Shown here piece by piece: positions 56,223 through 64,000 of a stretch of DNA of 64,000 nucleotides. Each line of letters opens with the position of its first letter. The stretch's first letter is position 1. The position numbers and the translations under genes are program-made. The notes under the pieces are model-generated. The model did no database searches, was not told where the DNA came from, and worked only from the letters and a program-made list of their open reading frames with translations. Location: contig NZ_OY761810.1 of NCBI RefSeq assembly GCF_963664915.1, positions 124,001 to 188,000 of the forward strand, read 5' to 3'. The DNA is from an uncultured Caproiciproducens sp. GTDB taxonomy: Bacteria > Bacillota > Clostridia > Oscillospirales > Acutalibacteraceae.

Positions 56223-56280
56223 TGTGCTCGGGCACGTTTTAATTTTGGCTTAAGTATATCTCTAGCAAAAAATAAGTCAA
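56223..56280 (-). promoter_or_regulatory. Promoter and operator of the second lacI-type gene
   Basis: On the minus strand TTGACT (56280-56275) and TATACT (56258-56253) are separated by 16 bases. The imperfect palindrome TGTGCTCGGGCACG (56223-56236) falls about 10-25 bases into the transcript. Confidence 0.7.
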
Positions 56281-56705
56281 GATGGCATTAACATTTTTGC
56301 TGTTTTATCTATATAAACGAATTATTATATAGACATATTGTATAAAAATATATCGATATATTTACGTGCTATGTGTCTACATGCTTTATTGAATGATATT
56401 GACTGTGTAATTGATAGACAATATCTTAATAAACTTTGACAGCAGAACTGAAAAAAAGCCGTGAGTAAAGTGGCTGATCATGACATTGCCTTTTTCATGC
56501 CGCTGCAATTAATCGTTTGAAAGTGAACTAATGAACAAAGCACGAAAATTTCGATAAAATATTTTGTGCATTTCATCTAATTTCAACTGCTTTAAAACGT
56601 AAAAATAACTCAAAAAACAATATTGTAGACTAATTTATTTATCGAAATTAATATACTTAATATACATAATTTACTTTAATTTTTTTGTTTTTTTATATTA
56701 TTTAA

Positions 56706-56719
56706 TGTGCTCGAGCACA
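56706..56719. promoter_or_regulatory. Perfect palindromic operator before the GH9 gene
   Basis: TGTGCTCGAGCACA is a perfect 14-base palindrome, matching the site at 56223 in 12 of 14 positions. It lies directly after a possible TTTACT/TATATT promoter. The two sites are 483 bases apart, suited to looping. The remaining AT-rich stretch 56281-56700 shows no gene. Confidence 0.75.
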
Positions 56720-56825
56720 CTAAAAAACTGATAGGACACTAAACGCTCAGAGGGAAAACGGCCTCAAATCAGTATGAAACAAACAAAGGAAAGCTTTGTT
56801 TGAAATAAAAAATGGAGGAATCGTT

Positions 56826-56969
56826 ATGGAAAAAGTAATGAAGAGGATTTTTCATGCAACGTCTTACCTTATAGCACTGCTGTTTTCACATTTGGAGGGC
56901 TTGCTCAAACATCGTTATACCGATTTGTGTTGTTTTTTTGTGTTGGATGGCTTTCAAAATCGACTATAG
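56826..56969 (+). CDS. 47-residue peptide upstream of the GH9 gene
   Basis: GGAGGA lies five bases before an ATG opening 47 codons (MEKVMKRIFHATSYLIALLFSH, then a Cys-Cys and charged end). The start is like a signal peptide with basic n-region and hydrophobic core, but no cut site or mature domain follows. It may be the decayed beginning of a former exported protein, or a leader peptide for the GH9 operon. It lies between operator and GH9 start. Confidence 0.45.
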   Translation: MEKVMKRIFHATSYLIALLFSHLEGLLKHRYTDLCCFFVLDGFQNRL

Positions 56970-57001
56970 CATAAAAAATTTTCGAAAGGGTGTATTGAAT
57001 T

Positions 57002-60000
57002 ATGTTAACAAGTAAAGCGTTAGCAGGCAGAAAATTTATTTCTTTACTTTTAGTTCTATGCATGTTGGTAAGTCTGGTTCCGACGGGCGCTTTTGCGTTG
57101 GAAAATAAAGGCTTCACAGACAGCAACGTTAAGGTTAGCAACGCTAAGGATAGCGGCGTTTATGACAGCGGCTTCATGATGACGTTCAAAGGCAGCGGCA
57201 GTACCACCTACCTGGATACTGCAGGCTTAAGTGTGTTTCTTTGCAACACCGCTTTTGACCGTACCTTCGGCGACCAGAAGTGCTCAAGCATGGAGATGAT
57301 TCTCAATGGACAACGCGTCGCCACAGACGGCGACATTCGTTTGTCAGCTACGCCGGAGCAGTGGGATCCGGTTCCGAATATGAAAGACCATTCGGCAGAT
57401 AAGACAAATGGTTGGCTCATTGCTAATGAATCCTACACTGACTATAATATGACCTACAATCTGAAAGTTACCCCCGAACCGGGCGGCTTCAAGGTCAGCG
57501 TGAATCTCGACAATCCGTTACCGAATAGTCTAGCCGGTCGCGCGGGCTTCAATCTTGAGTTCTTACCGTCCATCTACAAAGGTAAGACCTATATAACGGA
57601 CGATGACACAAAAGACAGCGGTATGACCACCGGCGTATTTCCAGTCGCTCCTAGTTCCCAAATGGAGGAAACGACAATACCTGCCGGAGACCCGATAACG
57701 CGGAATACCTGGCAGGAGGAATGGGACGCAGAAAGGGGCAACTATCAGGCGACTCCTCTGGCTACTGCCAAAAGCGATATTACGCTTGCCCCTGAAGACA
57801 ATACTAGCCGCGTCAAAGTTGTGTCGGAAAATGGTCTGGCATTGTACGACGGACGCAACAAGGCGCAAAACGGCTGGTTTGTGCTGCGCTCCCTGATCCC
57901 TTCCGGCAAGACCACAGAAGCGGTGGTATGGCACGTCCGCCCAAATGTAATTCAAGATTTTACGCAGGAACCAGTGGTGACATACAGTCAGGTTGGATAT
58001 GTCCCCAACAGTTCTAAGGTTGCCGTAATTCAACTTGATCCGAAATACACCGCTCCTCAGGTGGCCGCGGTGGACCGTCTGAACGCGGATGGTACCTATA
58101 CAAAAGTATTCGAGGGAGCAATTGCCGAACCGATACCATATACGCGATACAACTACTCGAAGTTCGACTTTTCGACCGTCACAACCCCCGGCACATACGC
58201 AATTGAATATGCCGGAAAACGAACGGACTTGTTCCCAATCACCGAGAATGCGTATAGCAATACTTGGCAGCAGAGCTTGGACACTTTTATTGCCGAACAA
58301 ATGGACCATATGGAGGTGCGTGACGGCTACCGCACATGGCATGGTGCCGCGCACTTGGACGATGCCCGCCAGGCGCCTGCCAACATATCGTGGTTCGACG
58401 GATGGTCGATGGGGTCAGACCTTAACTCCCCCTACAAGGCCGGCGAGCACATCAACGGATTGAATGTCGGCGGATGGTTTGACGCTGGAGACTTCGATAT
58501 CCAGACCGGAAGTCATATATCGATCATTCAGGACCTGGCCGTTGCCTACAAGGGATTCAATCTGAGTTATGACAATCTCACGGTTGACGAGGATGCCCAC
58601 TTGACCCAAATGCATAAGCCGGATGGTGTTCCGGATGCTGTGCAGCAGGTGAAACACGGAGCCCTGCAACTCCTCGCGCAGATCAATTCCGTCGGGCATA
58701 CTTTTTCTGTCCTTGAGGTGCCCACCTTGCGGCAATATACGCATCTGGGTGACGGCTCAACCGAAACGGACGGTCTTATCTATTCGGCGAACCTCGGCAC
58801 AAATGACAAGCAAAACGGCTACTCCGGCCTTCCTGACGACCGGTGGGCTTTTACATCGTCGAGCTTGGATTCTACCGCATACGTTTCTCTGGCTGCGGCG
58901 GCCTGGGCACTGAAGGGCTGGGACAATGACATGTACCAGAAGTGCCTGAGTGCAGCTGTAAAGATCTGGAATACACAATCCCACACCTCCCTCACAAGCA
59001 CGAGCGATTACAGTGCGGCTGTTTTTCTGATGCTTGCGACTTATGATCCTAAAAATCCAGATGCCTGTGCAACATACAAAAATCGCATCAAAGATTTGAC
59101 GCCACGGTTGAACTTGTCCAATGTCAGCTCACTCGGTTGGATTTCCACGTTCATCATGCCTTACATGGATGATTCGTTCAAATCGAAGCTCCAATCTGCC
59201 GTGAAGGATTATATATCCACGTTTGACCGTCAAATGGCCGCCACTCCGTACGGCGTACCGACCTCTACCGGCATGTGGGGCGGTTCCGGAAGCGTGTGTA
59301 ATATGGGCGAGTATATGTATTTTCTTCACAAGGCGTTTCCGAATGTCGTGAGCGGTGAATACACACTTCGCGCGGCAAACTACATACTGGGTACGCATCC
59401 ATGTTCAAGTCTTTCGTATGTATGTGGCGTGGGCAAGAACTCAAAGGTGCAAGCATACAGCAACAACCGCGCCGACGGTGGTTATATACCGGGCGGCGTG
59501 ATCCCAGGCTATGTTGTAATCAGCCCGGATTTCCCGGAGTGCATTGACGACTTCGGTATGCTGTGGTTCGAGGATGAAACATGCACTTCTGTCGTCTCCA
59601 ATTGGGTTGTCGCAGCCCTTGGCGCCAGCGCAGTTGCAGCTGAACAAAATAATAAGCAGACCTACGTTGTGAACTTTAAAGTAACTGATGGAACAGATGC
59701 AGCTACGGGCGCTAAAGTAACCGTTGATGGATCTACATATCAGACAAACTCGGCTGGAGAAGCAGTGTTTAACCTTGCTTCGGATAGTTACGATTATACC
59801 GTAACGAAGGAAGACTGTAATATCGTTTCCGGTACCTTTGATGTATCGGATAAAGATACTACTGTACCAGTAACGCTTACATATAATTTGTCACCCACTT
59901 CTGTGAAAATCAATGGAACGGATTTGAAAAACTTCAATGCATCCGTTCACGATTACTATCTGGCTGCGAACTTGAATCCAGTCGTAACCGCGCAGTCCTA

Positions 60001-61963
60001 CGAAGGTGTCAGTGTATCTGTTACTCAAGCCACTTCGTTACCGGGTACAGCAGTCATTACGCTGCAAAGAGGCGGTAAAACTGAAGTATACACAATTTAT
60101 TTCAGGGAACCACCAGAACTGGAATCCATTTTGGTGGACGGAACGCCAATAGCAGGATTTACTTCCGGTAACAATGAGTATTTCGTACAACTACCTAAGA
60201 GATATTCCGAATTCCCCACTGTCACCGCAAAGGCTGACGCGAAATATTCACTTGACATTACGCAGGCCACAGCCGCTACCATGAAGGCAACCGTAACGGT
60301 TAAAGATGATCACAACATCGAATCGAGTTACAGTGTCTCCTTCGGGACTATTACATCCATTGACTTTTCAAAGATCAAGAGCGTGGATCAGTTAAAAGAA
60401 AATGGCTGGTCGATCTACAACCCGAATTTGGACAATATCAAATTTGTCAACAGCGGAATCACCGTTATCAGTGAGGCAGGTGACTGGTATTCAACTACCA
60501 ATACCGCTAAGAATATTGTTACCTGTGATGACGCGTCCGGCGACTGGCAGGCCGATTTGGAAGTTGCTGTCAACAAACCGTTCTATGATAATTTTCAGCA
60601 ATGTGCGATTGAGGCTTACAAAGATTATGACAACTATACCAAGTTGGATATAGAATATAACAGCTACAGCGGTGGAATCAGGTGTCAGTTAGGCTCCGAA
60701 GCCTCATCTAGTTTTACTGCCGCTTCTAATGCCGGCTTTACACTGAAACAAGGTGCCGACGGCAGTTATCCATTATTCTACAAATTTGTAAAGAAAGGCA
60801 ATACTTATTCCGGGTATGTTTCCACAGACGGTATCAACTTTACAAGCTGTGGAACTGCGACCAATAGCATGACCAATCTCAAACTTGGTTTGGCCGCGAC
60901 AAATAATACCTCTACTCAGCCGGTAGAAGCAACTTTTAAAAAGCTTACGATAACTCATCCGACATCATCGGATAAGGAGACCTTGCAAAATCTGTATGAT
61001 ACTTGCAAAGCAATAACGCAAGGGAATTACACGGATTCAAGCTGGGCAGCATTTACCACAGCACTTAAAAAGGCAAAAGCTGTTTTGGACAGCAGCAGCG
61101 CAACTCCATATGAAATTAGTGAATCCGTTGCAGCACTTACAGATGCTGAAAACGGGTTAACAGAAAAAGCCAACCCAACAACAGATAAGTCAGCCTTGCA
61201 AAAACTGTATGATACCTGCAAAGTAATCACGCAGGGTAATTACACAGATGCGAGTTGGGCTGCGTTCACAACGGCGCTTGCAAAAGCAAAGCTTGTTTTG
61301 GATAACAGCAGTGCAACACTGGATGACGTAAATAAAGCATCAACAGCACTTACAGATGCCAAAAATGGATTAACGGGAAAATCCAGCAATAACAATTCCA
61401 ACCATCATAGCAGTACAGGAGGAAATTCAACCATTAGCACAGAACCTTCTCAACCTTCACAGACAGCTACATTTACCAGCGATACGACAGTAGATGTACA
61501 TGTTAAAGAATCGTATATTGTTAAATTAACTAGCAAAAATGGTCAAATACCCACAGTGGTTCTTGGTACCCCCGGAGTCTTTGAAGTTCAGCTCGTTTCA
61601 GTTAATGGGTCCGACTATTACGTAAAGCTGATTCCTGTCGGAAAACCAGGCGAGCAGACGGGCGTTTATGTAAATGGCGTAAAGATTTTTGTTGCAAACG
61701 TAGAAACTCCGGTTTCTTCGATAAAATGTGACACGACAAAACCATTTAGTTTAAAATCCCACTCATCTTATATTTTCAAACTGACTTCGGACACAAAGCC
61801 AACATTCGTAGCTGGCAACGGATCTGTCTTCAAAGTTGAATTTATAAAGGCCGTCGGCAAAGATTATTTCTTTAAAGTGACGGCAATTGGCAAAGTTGGA
61901 GCAACTTCCGGATTCTACATTAACTCCGAAAAGGCGCCTATAACCGTTGCAACCATTGCATAA
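57002..61963 (+). CDS. Large secreted GH9 glycoside hydrolase with C-terminal adhesion-like modules
   Basis: The 1653-residue exported protein has a signal peptide (about 1-33). Residues 34-324 form an unassigned beta-rich domain. An Ig-like CelD_N module (about 325-415, SQVGYVPNSSKVAV) follows. The GH9 barrel (about 425-875) has the catalytic GGWFDAGDFD near residue 490; the proton-donor Glu is probably in WFEDETC. Then come a CNA-B/carboxypeptidase-like domain (887-965), two cadherin-like beta domains (966-1117), a concanavalin-like domain (1118-1316), two FIVAR repeats (1323-1460), a Ser/Asn linker and a twin C-terminal repeat (1495-1653). It has no dockerin, CBM3, SLH or LPxTG, so it is not a cellulosome part. 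Its start is unambiguous (GAAAGGGTG). Substrate may be cellulose or mixed-linkage glucan. Confidence 0.9.
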   Translation: MLTSKALAGRKFISLLLVLCMLVSLVPTGAFALENKGFTDSNVKVSNAKDSGVYDSGFMMTFKGSGSTTYLDTAGLSVFLCNTAFDRTFGDQKCSSMEMILNGQRVATDGDIRLSATPEQWDPVPNMKDHSADKTNGWLIANESYTDYNMTYNLKVTPEPGGFKVSVNLDNPLPNSLAGRAGFNLEFLPSIYKGKTYITDDDTKDSGMTTGVFPVAPSSQMEETTIPAGDPITRNTWQEEWDAERGNYQATPLATAKSDITLAPEDNTSRVKVVSENGLALYDGRNKAQNGWFVLRSLIPSGKTTEAVVWHVRPNVIQDFTQEPVVTYSQVGYVPNSSKVAVIQLDPKYTAPQVAAVDRLNADGTYTKVFEGAIAEPIPYTRYNYSKFDFSTVTTPGTYAIEYAGKRTDLFPITENAYSNTWQQSLDTFIAEQMDHMEVRDGYRTWHGAAHLDDARQAPANISWFDGWSMGSDLNSPYKAGEHINGLNVGGWFDAGDFDIQTGSHISIIQDLAVAYKGFNLSYDNLTVDEDAHLTQMHKPDGVPDAVQQVKHGALQLLAQINSVGHTFSVLEVPTLRQYTHLGDGSTETDGLIYSANLGTNDKQNGYSGLPDDRWAFTSSSLDSTAYVSLAAAAWALKGWDNDMYQKCLSAAVKIWNTQSHTSLTSTSDYSAAVFLMLATYDPKNPDACATYKNRIKDLTPRLNLSNVSSLGWISTFIMPYMDDSFKSKLQSAVKDYISTFDRQMAATPYGVPTSTGMWGGSGSVCNMGEYMYFLHKAFPNVVSGEYTLRAANYILGTHPCSSLSYVCGVGKNSKVQAYSNNRADGGYIPGGVIPGYVVISPDFPECIDDFGMLWFEDETCTSVVSNWVVAALGASAVAAEQNNKQTYVVNFKVTDGTDAATGAKVTVDGSTYQTNSAGEAVFNLASDSYDYTVTKEDCNIVSGTFDVSDKDTTVPVTLTYNLSPTSVKINGTDLKNFNASVHDYYLAANLNPVVTAQSYEGVSVSVTQATSLPGTAVITLQRGGKTEVYTIYFREPPELESILVDGTPIAGFTSGNNEYFVQLPKRYSEFPTVTAKADAKYSLDITQATAATMKATVTVKDDHNIESSYSVSFGTITSIDFSKIKSVDQLKENGWSIYNPNLDNIKFVNSGITVISEAGDWYSTTNTAKNIVTCDDASGDWQADLEVAVNKPFYDNFQQCAIEAYKDYDNYTKLDIEYNSYSGGIRCQLGSEASSSFTAASNAGFTLKQGADGSYPLFYKFVKKGNTYSGYVSTDGINFTSCGTATNSMTNLKLGLAATNNTSTQPVEATFKKLTITHPTSSDKETLQNLYDTCKAITQGNYTDSSWAAFTTALKKAKAVLDSSSATPYEISESVAALTDAENGLTEKANPTTDKSALQKLYDTCKVITQGNYTDASWAAFTTALAKAKLVLDNSSATLDDVNKASTALTDAKNGLTGKSSNNNSNHHSSTGGNSTISTEPSQPSQTATFTSDTTVDVHVKESYIVKLTSKNGQIPTVVLGTPGVFEVQLVSVNGSDYYVKLIPVGKPGEQTGVYVNGVKIFVANVETPVSSIKCDTTKPFSLKSHSSYIFKLTSDTKPTFVAGNGSVFKVEFIKAVGKDYFFKVTAIGKVGATSGFYINSEKAPITVATIA

Positions 61964-62008
61964 CTCTCTTATCAACACAGTGAACTGCTTTTAAATCCAA
62001 GCCTTTAA

Positions 62009-62158
62009 GGGGCTGTTGCAAAACAGCTCCGAAAAATAGAAATGCACAAAGAATCAGCCCGAAAGAACGTTTTACAACGCTTTTTCGGGCTTCTTTCTTG
62101 GCCAATTAAGAAAATATTTGTGCAAATTGCTATCGCAAATTCGTTTTGCAACAGCCCC
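62009..62158. mobile_element. 150-bp MITE with 16-bp perfect inverted ends
   Basis: GGGGCTGTTGCAAAAC at 62009-62024 is mirrored exactly at 62143-62158. These are IS1182-type ends. The inside has no gene but holds a long hairpin (GCCCGAAA/TTTCGGGC), which may also end GH9 transcription. No clear target duplication is seen. Confidence 0.85.
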
Positions 62159-62332
62159 TTCTTTATCCGCTTTAGCAGGATCGCCAAACACCTTGCCGCT
62201 TGGAGACCGAAAATCTACCAGGTCTTTCACTGCCTCTTTAGTGCGACCCGAACGAAATCGGGCGAAAGTGCTGTAATCCGGTACCGGCTCATCCTGCGGT
62301 ATTATAATTTCCATATTCATTGGTAACTTCAA
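62072..62332 (-). pseudogene. IS1182-like transposase remnant interrupted by the MITE
   Basis: The minus-strand frame begins NMEIIIPQDEPV, the usual start of IS1182 transposases. It jumps directly to PDYSTFARFRSG, a segment normally much later, and soon runs into the MITE end. The DDE core is gone. A deletion followed by MITE insertion explains it. Confidence 0.75.
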
Positions 62333-62359
62333 CTGTTGAATTCACCATTTTGCATCTGT

Positions 62360-62818
62360 TTAGTCAGTGTCATTCTTGACTGTTCGTATTTTTCCGAGCA
62401 GCCCGGAGAGCGTTGCTTTGAGCTGCAGAGCCTCTTCTGGGTTCAATCCTGTACAGCAAAACATTTTTTGCGGCAGTCCAAGAAAATTTTCTTTCAGCTG
62501 TTTGCCCTTTTCTGTTAAACGAACCAGCACGCTGCGCTCGTCATGCGCGCTTCGCACACGTTCAACAAGCTCCAGCTTTTCGAGCTTTTTTAATAGTGGC
62601 GTCAGTGTTCCTGAATCAAGCAGCAGCTTGCTTCCCAGTTCTGAAACACTGAGATTATCCTGCTCCCACAGCACCAACAGCGTAATATACTGCGTATAAG
62701 TCAGTCCGTATGGATCAAGATACGGCTTGTACAAACGAATGACTTCCTTGGAACAGGCATAAAGTGCAAAGCACAGCTGGCTGTCTAGCTTTAACATATC
62801 GTCGGGCTGCGAGTCCAA
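62360..62818 (-). CDS. ohrR: OhrR/MarR-family peroxide-sensing repressor
   Basis: The 152-residue protein has the OhrR beginning LKLDSQLCFALYACSKEV, where the first Cys is the peroxide sensor. The winged helix is in the YTQYITLLVLWEQDNLSVSELG to LLKKLEKLELVERVRS region. The TTG at 62818, ten bases after AAGGAG, fits best; the frame extended to 62905 reads through the end of gpx. It is directly downstream of gpx. Confidence 0.88.
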   Translation of the reverse strand: MDSQPDDMLKLDSQLCFALYACSKEVIRLYKPYLDPYGLTYTQYITLLVLWEQDNLSVSELGSKLLLDSGTLTPLLKKLEKLELVERVRSAHDERSVLVRLTEKGKQLKENFLGLPQKMFCCTGLNPEEALQLKATLSGLLGKIRTVKNDTD

Positions 62819-62819
62819 A

Positions 62820-63362
62820 TTACAAACACTCCTTAATGACGGATTCCATTTCTTCGGGCGTGGTAGTCGGTTCAAAACGTCCGGCGATTTTTCCCTCTCT
62901 GTCAATCAGAAATTTTGTAAAATTCCATTTGATAGAGCTGTCACCGAACTCTTTGCCGTATTTCTGTTTCAGCATCAGCTCCAGCGTCTTGTTTTTAACG
63001 CCCTTTCCGAACCCTTGAAATGTTGTGTGATCGGTAAGGTAACGGAAGATCGGATCAGCATTTTCGCCGCGAACGTCAATTTTAACTGAAAGTGGAAAAG
63101 TTACTCCGAATCTTAATTTGCAGAACTCCTGTACTTCGCTGTTCGTACCCGGCTCCTGTTCAGCAAACTGATTACAGGGAAACCCGATCACTGTCAGCCC
63201 TTGATCGCGATAGGTTTTATAGAGTTTTTCAAGTCCTTCATACTGCGGAGTAAACCCGCACTTGCTTGCCGTATTAACCAGAAGCATAACATTGCCCTTA
63301 AATTCCGAGAGCGGAACATTCTTTCCCTCGATTGTCTGAATTGCATAATCATAAATTGTCAT
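62820..63362 (-). CDS. Glutathione peroxidase-family (thiol) peroxidase
   Basis: The 180-residue enzyme has NTASKCGFTPQY with peroxidatic Cys, GFPCNQF with the resolving-type Cys and WNFTKFL. It uses Cys instead of selenocysteine. It is probably thioredoxin-dependent. The start is the ATG at 63362 after GAAAGGTGA. It sits between flavodoxin and ohrR with an OhrR box 28 bases upstream. Confidence 0.93.
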   Translation of the reverse strand: MTIYDYAIQTIEGKNVPLSEFKGNVMLLVNTASKCGFTPQYEGLEKLYKTYRDQGLTVIGFPCNQFAEQEPGTNSEVQEFCKLRFGVTFPLSVKIDVRGENADPIFRYLTDHTTFQGFGKGVKNKTLELMLKQKYGKEFGDSSIKWNFTKFLIDREGKIAGRFEPTTTPEEMESVIKECL

Positions 63363-63389
63363 ATAAATCACCTTTCAAATTATATTGTT

Positions 63390-63404
63390 TACAATTTGAT
63401 TGTA
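63390..63404. promoter_or_regulatory. OhrR box before the gpx-ohrR unit
   Basis: The palindrome TACAATTTGATTGTA fits the TACAATT-AATTGTA operator known for OhrR. A TATAAT box (63384-63379, minus strand) lies just downstream, so bound OhrR would cover the promoter. Confidence 0.75.
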
Positions 63405-63410
63405 TGATAT

Positions 63411-63911
63411 TTATTTTTTTTTGTCAAGTATAATATTATTTTTATCAGCCCACTCTGTGATGGACTTTCTTGCGATATCAGGAGCAATGACGCTTTTCAT
63501 GACAGTTTGAATGAAAAAACTTCCAGCCACTTTCCCGCCGCTTTTCTCCACTCTTTGCGTAATTGTCTGGAAAACAGCCTGTGGTTCATGATCGTCCGCC
63601 TGCGTAATAAATAGATACACGTTCTTTCCCGAAAAATCAGCTTTCTCCAAAAAAGCGTTGATGGCGGGTGTGCTTTTACTTGCCCAAACGGGCCCGCCGA
63701 GAAAAACGGAATCATAGCCGTTCATGGAAAAATCCATCGGCCTGATTTTGCTCTTGCGCCCAAACACCGCCGAGCATGCTGCCATTGGGAAAGACTTTCG
63801 CGGCTTCGTCTCTTCAATTCTTTTTAAATCTCCGCCGATGAATGCCGCCAGCTCTTTGGCAGCAACCTCCGTGTTTCCGTTCCAGGAATAATAGACAACC
63901 AAATTTTTCAT
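63411..63911 (-). CDS. Flavodoxin
   Basis: The 166-residue FMN protein starts NLVVYYSWNGNTEVAAKEL, the flavodoxin phosphate loop, and has the ring-binding GGPVWASKSTPA segment. It probably passes electrons in redox reactions. It lies upstream of gpx on the same strand with the OhrR box between, so it may be transcribed separately. Nothing is seen from 63912 to the window end. Confidence 0.9.
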   Translation of the reverse strand: MKNLVVYYSWNGNTEVAAKELAAFIGGDLKRIEETKPRKSFPMAACSAVFGRKSKIRPMDFSMNGYDSVFLGGPVWASKSTPAINAFLEKADFSGKNVYLFITQADDHEPQAVFQTITQRVEKSGGKVAGSFFIQTVMKSVIAPDIARKSITEWADKNNIILDKKK

Positions 63912-64000
63912 TTTTCAGTATCCTCCTCACATCTTCATCTTATTTCTCTACCATCAATTGTATAAAAAGAGCAAGAAAAAAATCCGTCTACAACATTAAA

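Noticed and set aside
60970-61380. Direct repeat in the GH9 gene considered as a mobile or CRISPR-like repeat
   Set aside because: It is two in-frame FIVAR protein modules of about 70 residues.
62042-62326. 94-residue plus-strand frame in the IS relic
   Set aside because: It is antisense to the transposase remnant and runs through both MITE ends.

Overview
The window looks like the chromosome of an anaerobic, cellulose- or cellobiose-using Clostridia member. The Oscillospiraceae/Ruminococcaceae type is my inference from gene content, not from a search. The signs are strong GGAGG ribosome sites, many TTG/GTG starts, Rho-independent terminators, T-box and TPP riboswitches, a 4Fe-4S-rich oxidoreductase set, and a cellobiose phosphorylase next to a GH9 glycanase. 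No rRNA, tRNA, CRISPR array, prophage or intact IS element was seen.

Layout. 1-3.5 kb: the end of an XrtG/Firmicu-CTERM protein-sorting locus, with the exosortase gene itself cut by the left edge. 3.6-5.8 kb: two metallo-beta-lactamase-fold genes, one broken by a single-base frameshift. 6-14.7 kb: a cellobiose regulon (GH94 phosphorylase diverging from lacI, an ABC importer without its ATPase, and GH1) with three matching 17-bp operators. 14.8-19.4 kb: the thiamine operon thiD-thiC-thiM-thiE-HAD behind two tandem, nearly duplicated TPP riboswitches. 19.5-21.7 kb: small proteins and DegV. 22-27.8 kb: a polyamine operon (speD, arginine/lysine decarboxylase, two different speE genes, a RocB-like hydrolase). 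28-30.7 kb: a DUF4342 protein with a two-component system. 31-34 kb: a 48-residue peptide, a nitroreductase, a secreted NAGPA-domain protein and three very small genes. 34-41 kb: housekeeping and redox genes (DUF362 ferredoxin, MATE, aldo-keto reductase, DJ-1/PfpI, RluA), a two-component remnant and yccF. 41-46.7 kb: an EAL-CBS-GGDEF protein and T-box-controlled ileS.

46.8-48.8 kb: two flavoproteins diverging from a TetR repressor with two 19-bp operators. 48.8-54.8 kb: adenine deaminase, pyrophosphatase and a P-type cation ATPase behind a yybP-ykoY (manganese) riboswitch, which points to Mn2+ rather than only Ca2+ export. 55-62 kb: a second LacI-type regulator and a 1653-residue secreted GH9 enzyme, with two TGTGCTC-type palindromes between them. 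62-64 kb: a 150-bp MITE inside an IS1182-like transposase remnant, then a flavodoxin-glutathione peroxidase-OhrR peroxide-stress unit.

How the parts work together: GH9 is predicted to cut polysaccharide outside the cell. The ABC importer takes up cellobiose or cellodextrins, and GH94 (phosphorolysis) and GH1 (hydrolysis) split them inside. Each half has its own LacI-type regulator and operator sequence. Many starts were moved from the longest reading frame to the codon with the best-spaced ribosome site. Several genes too short or too near the edge for routine calling were found by reading the DNA.
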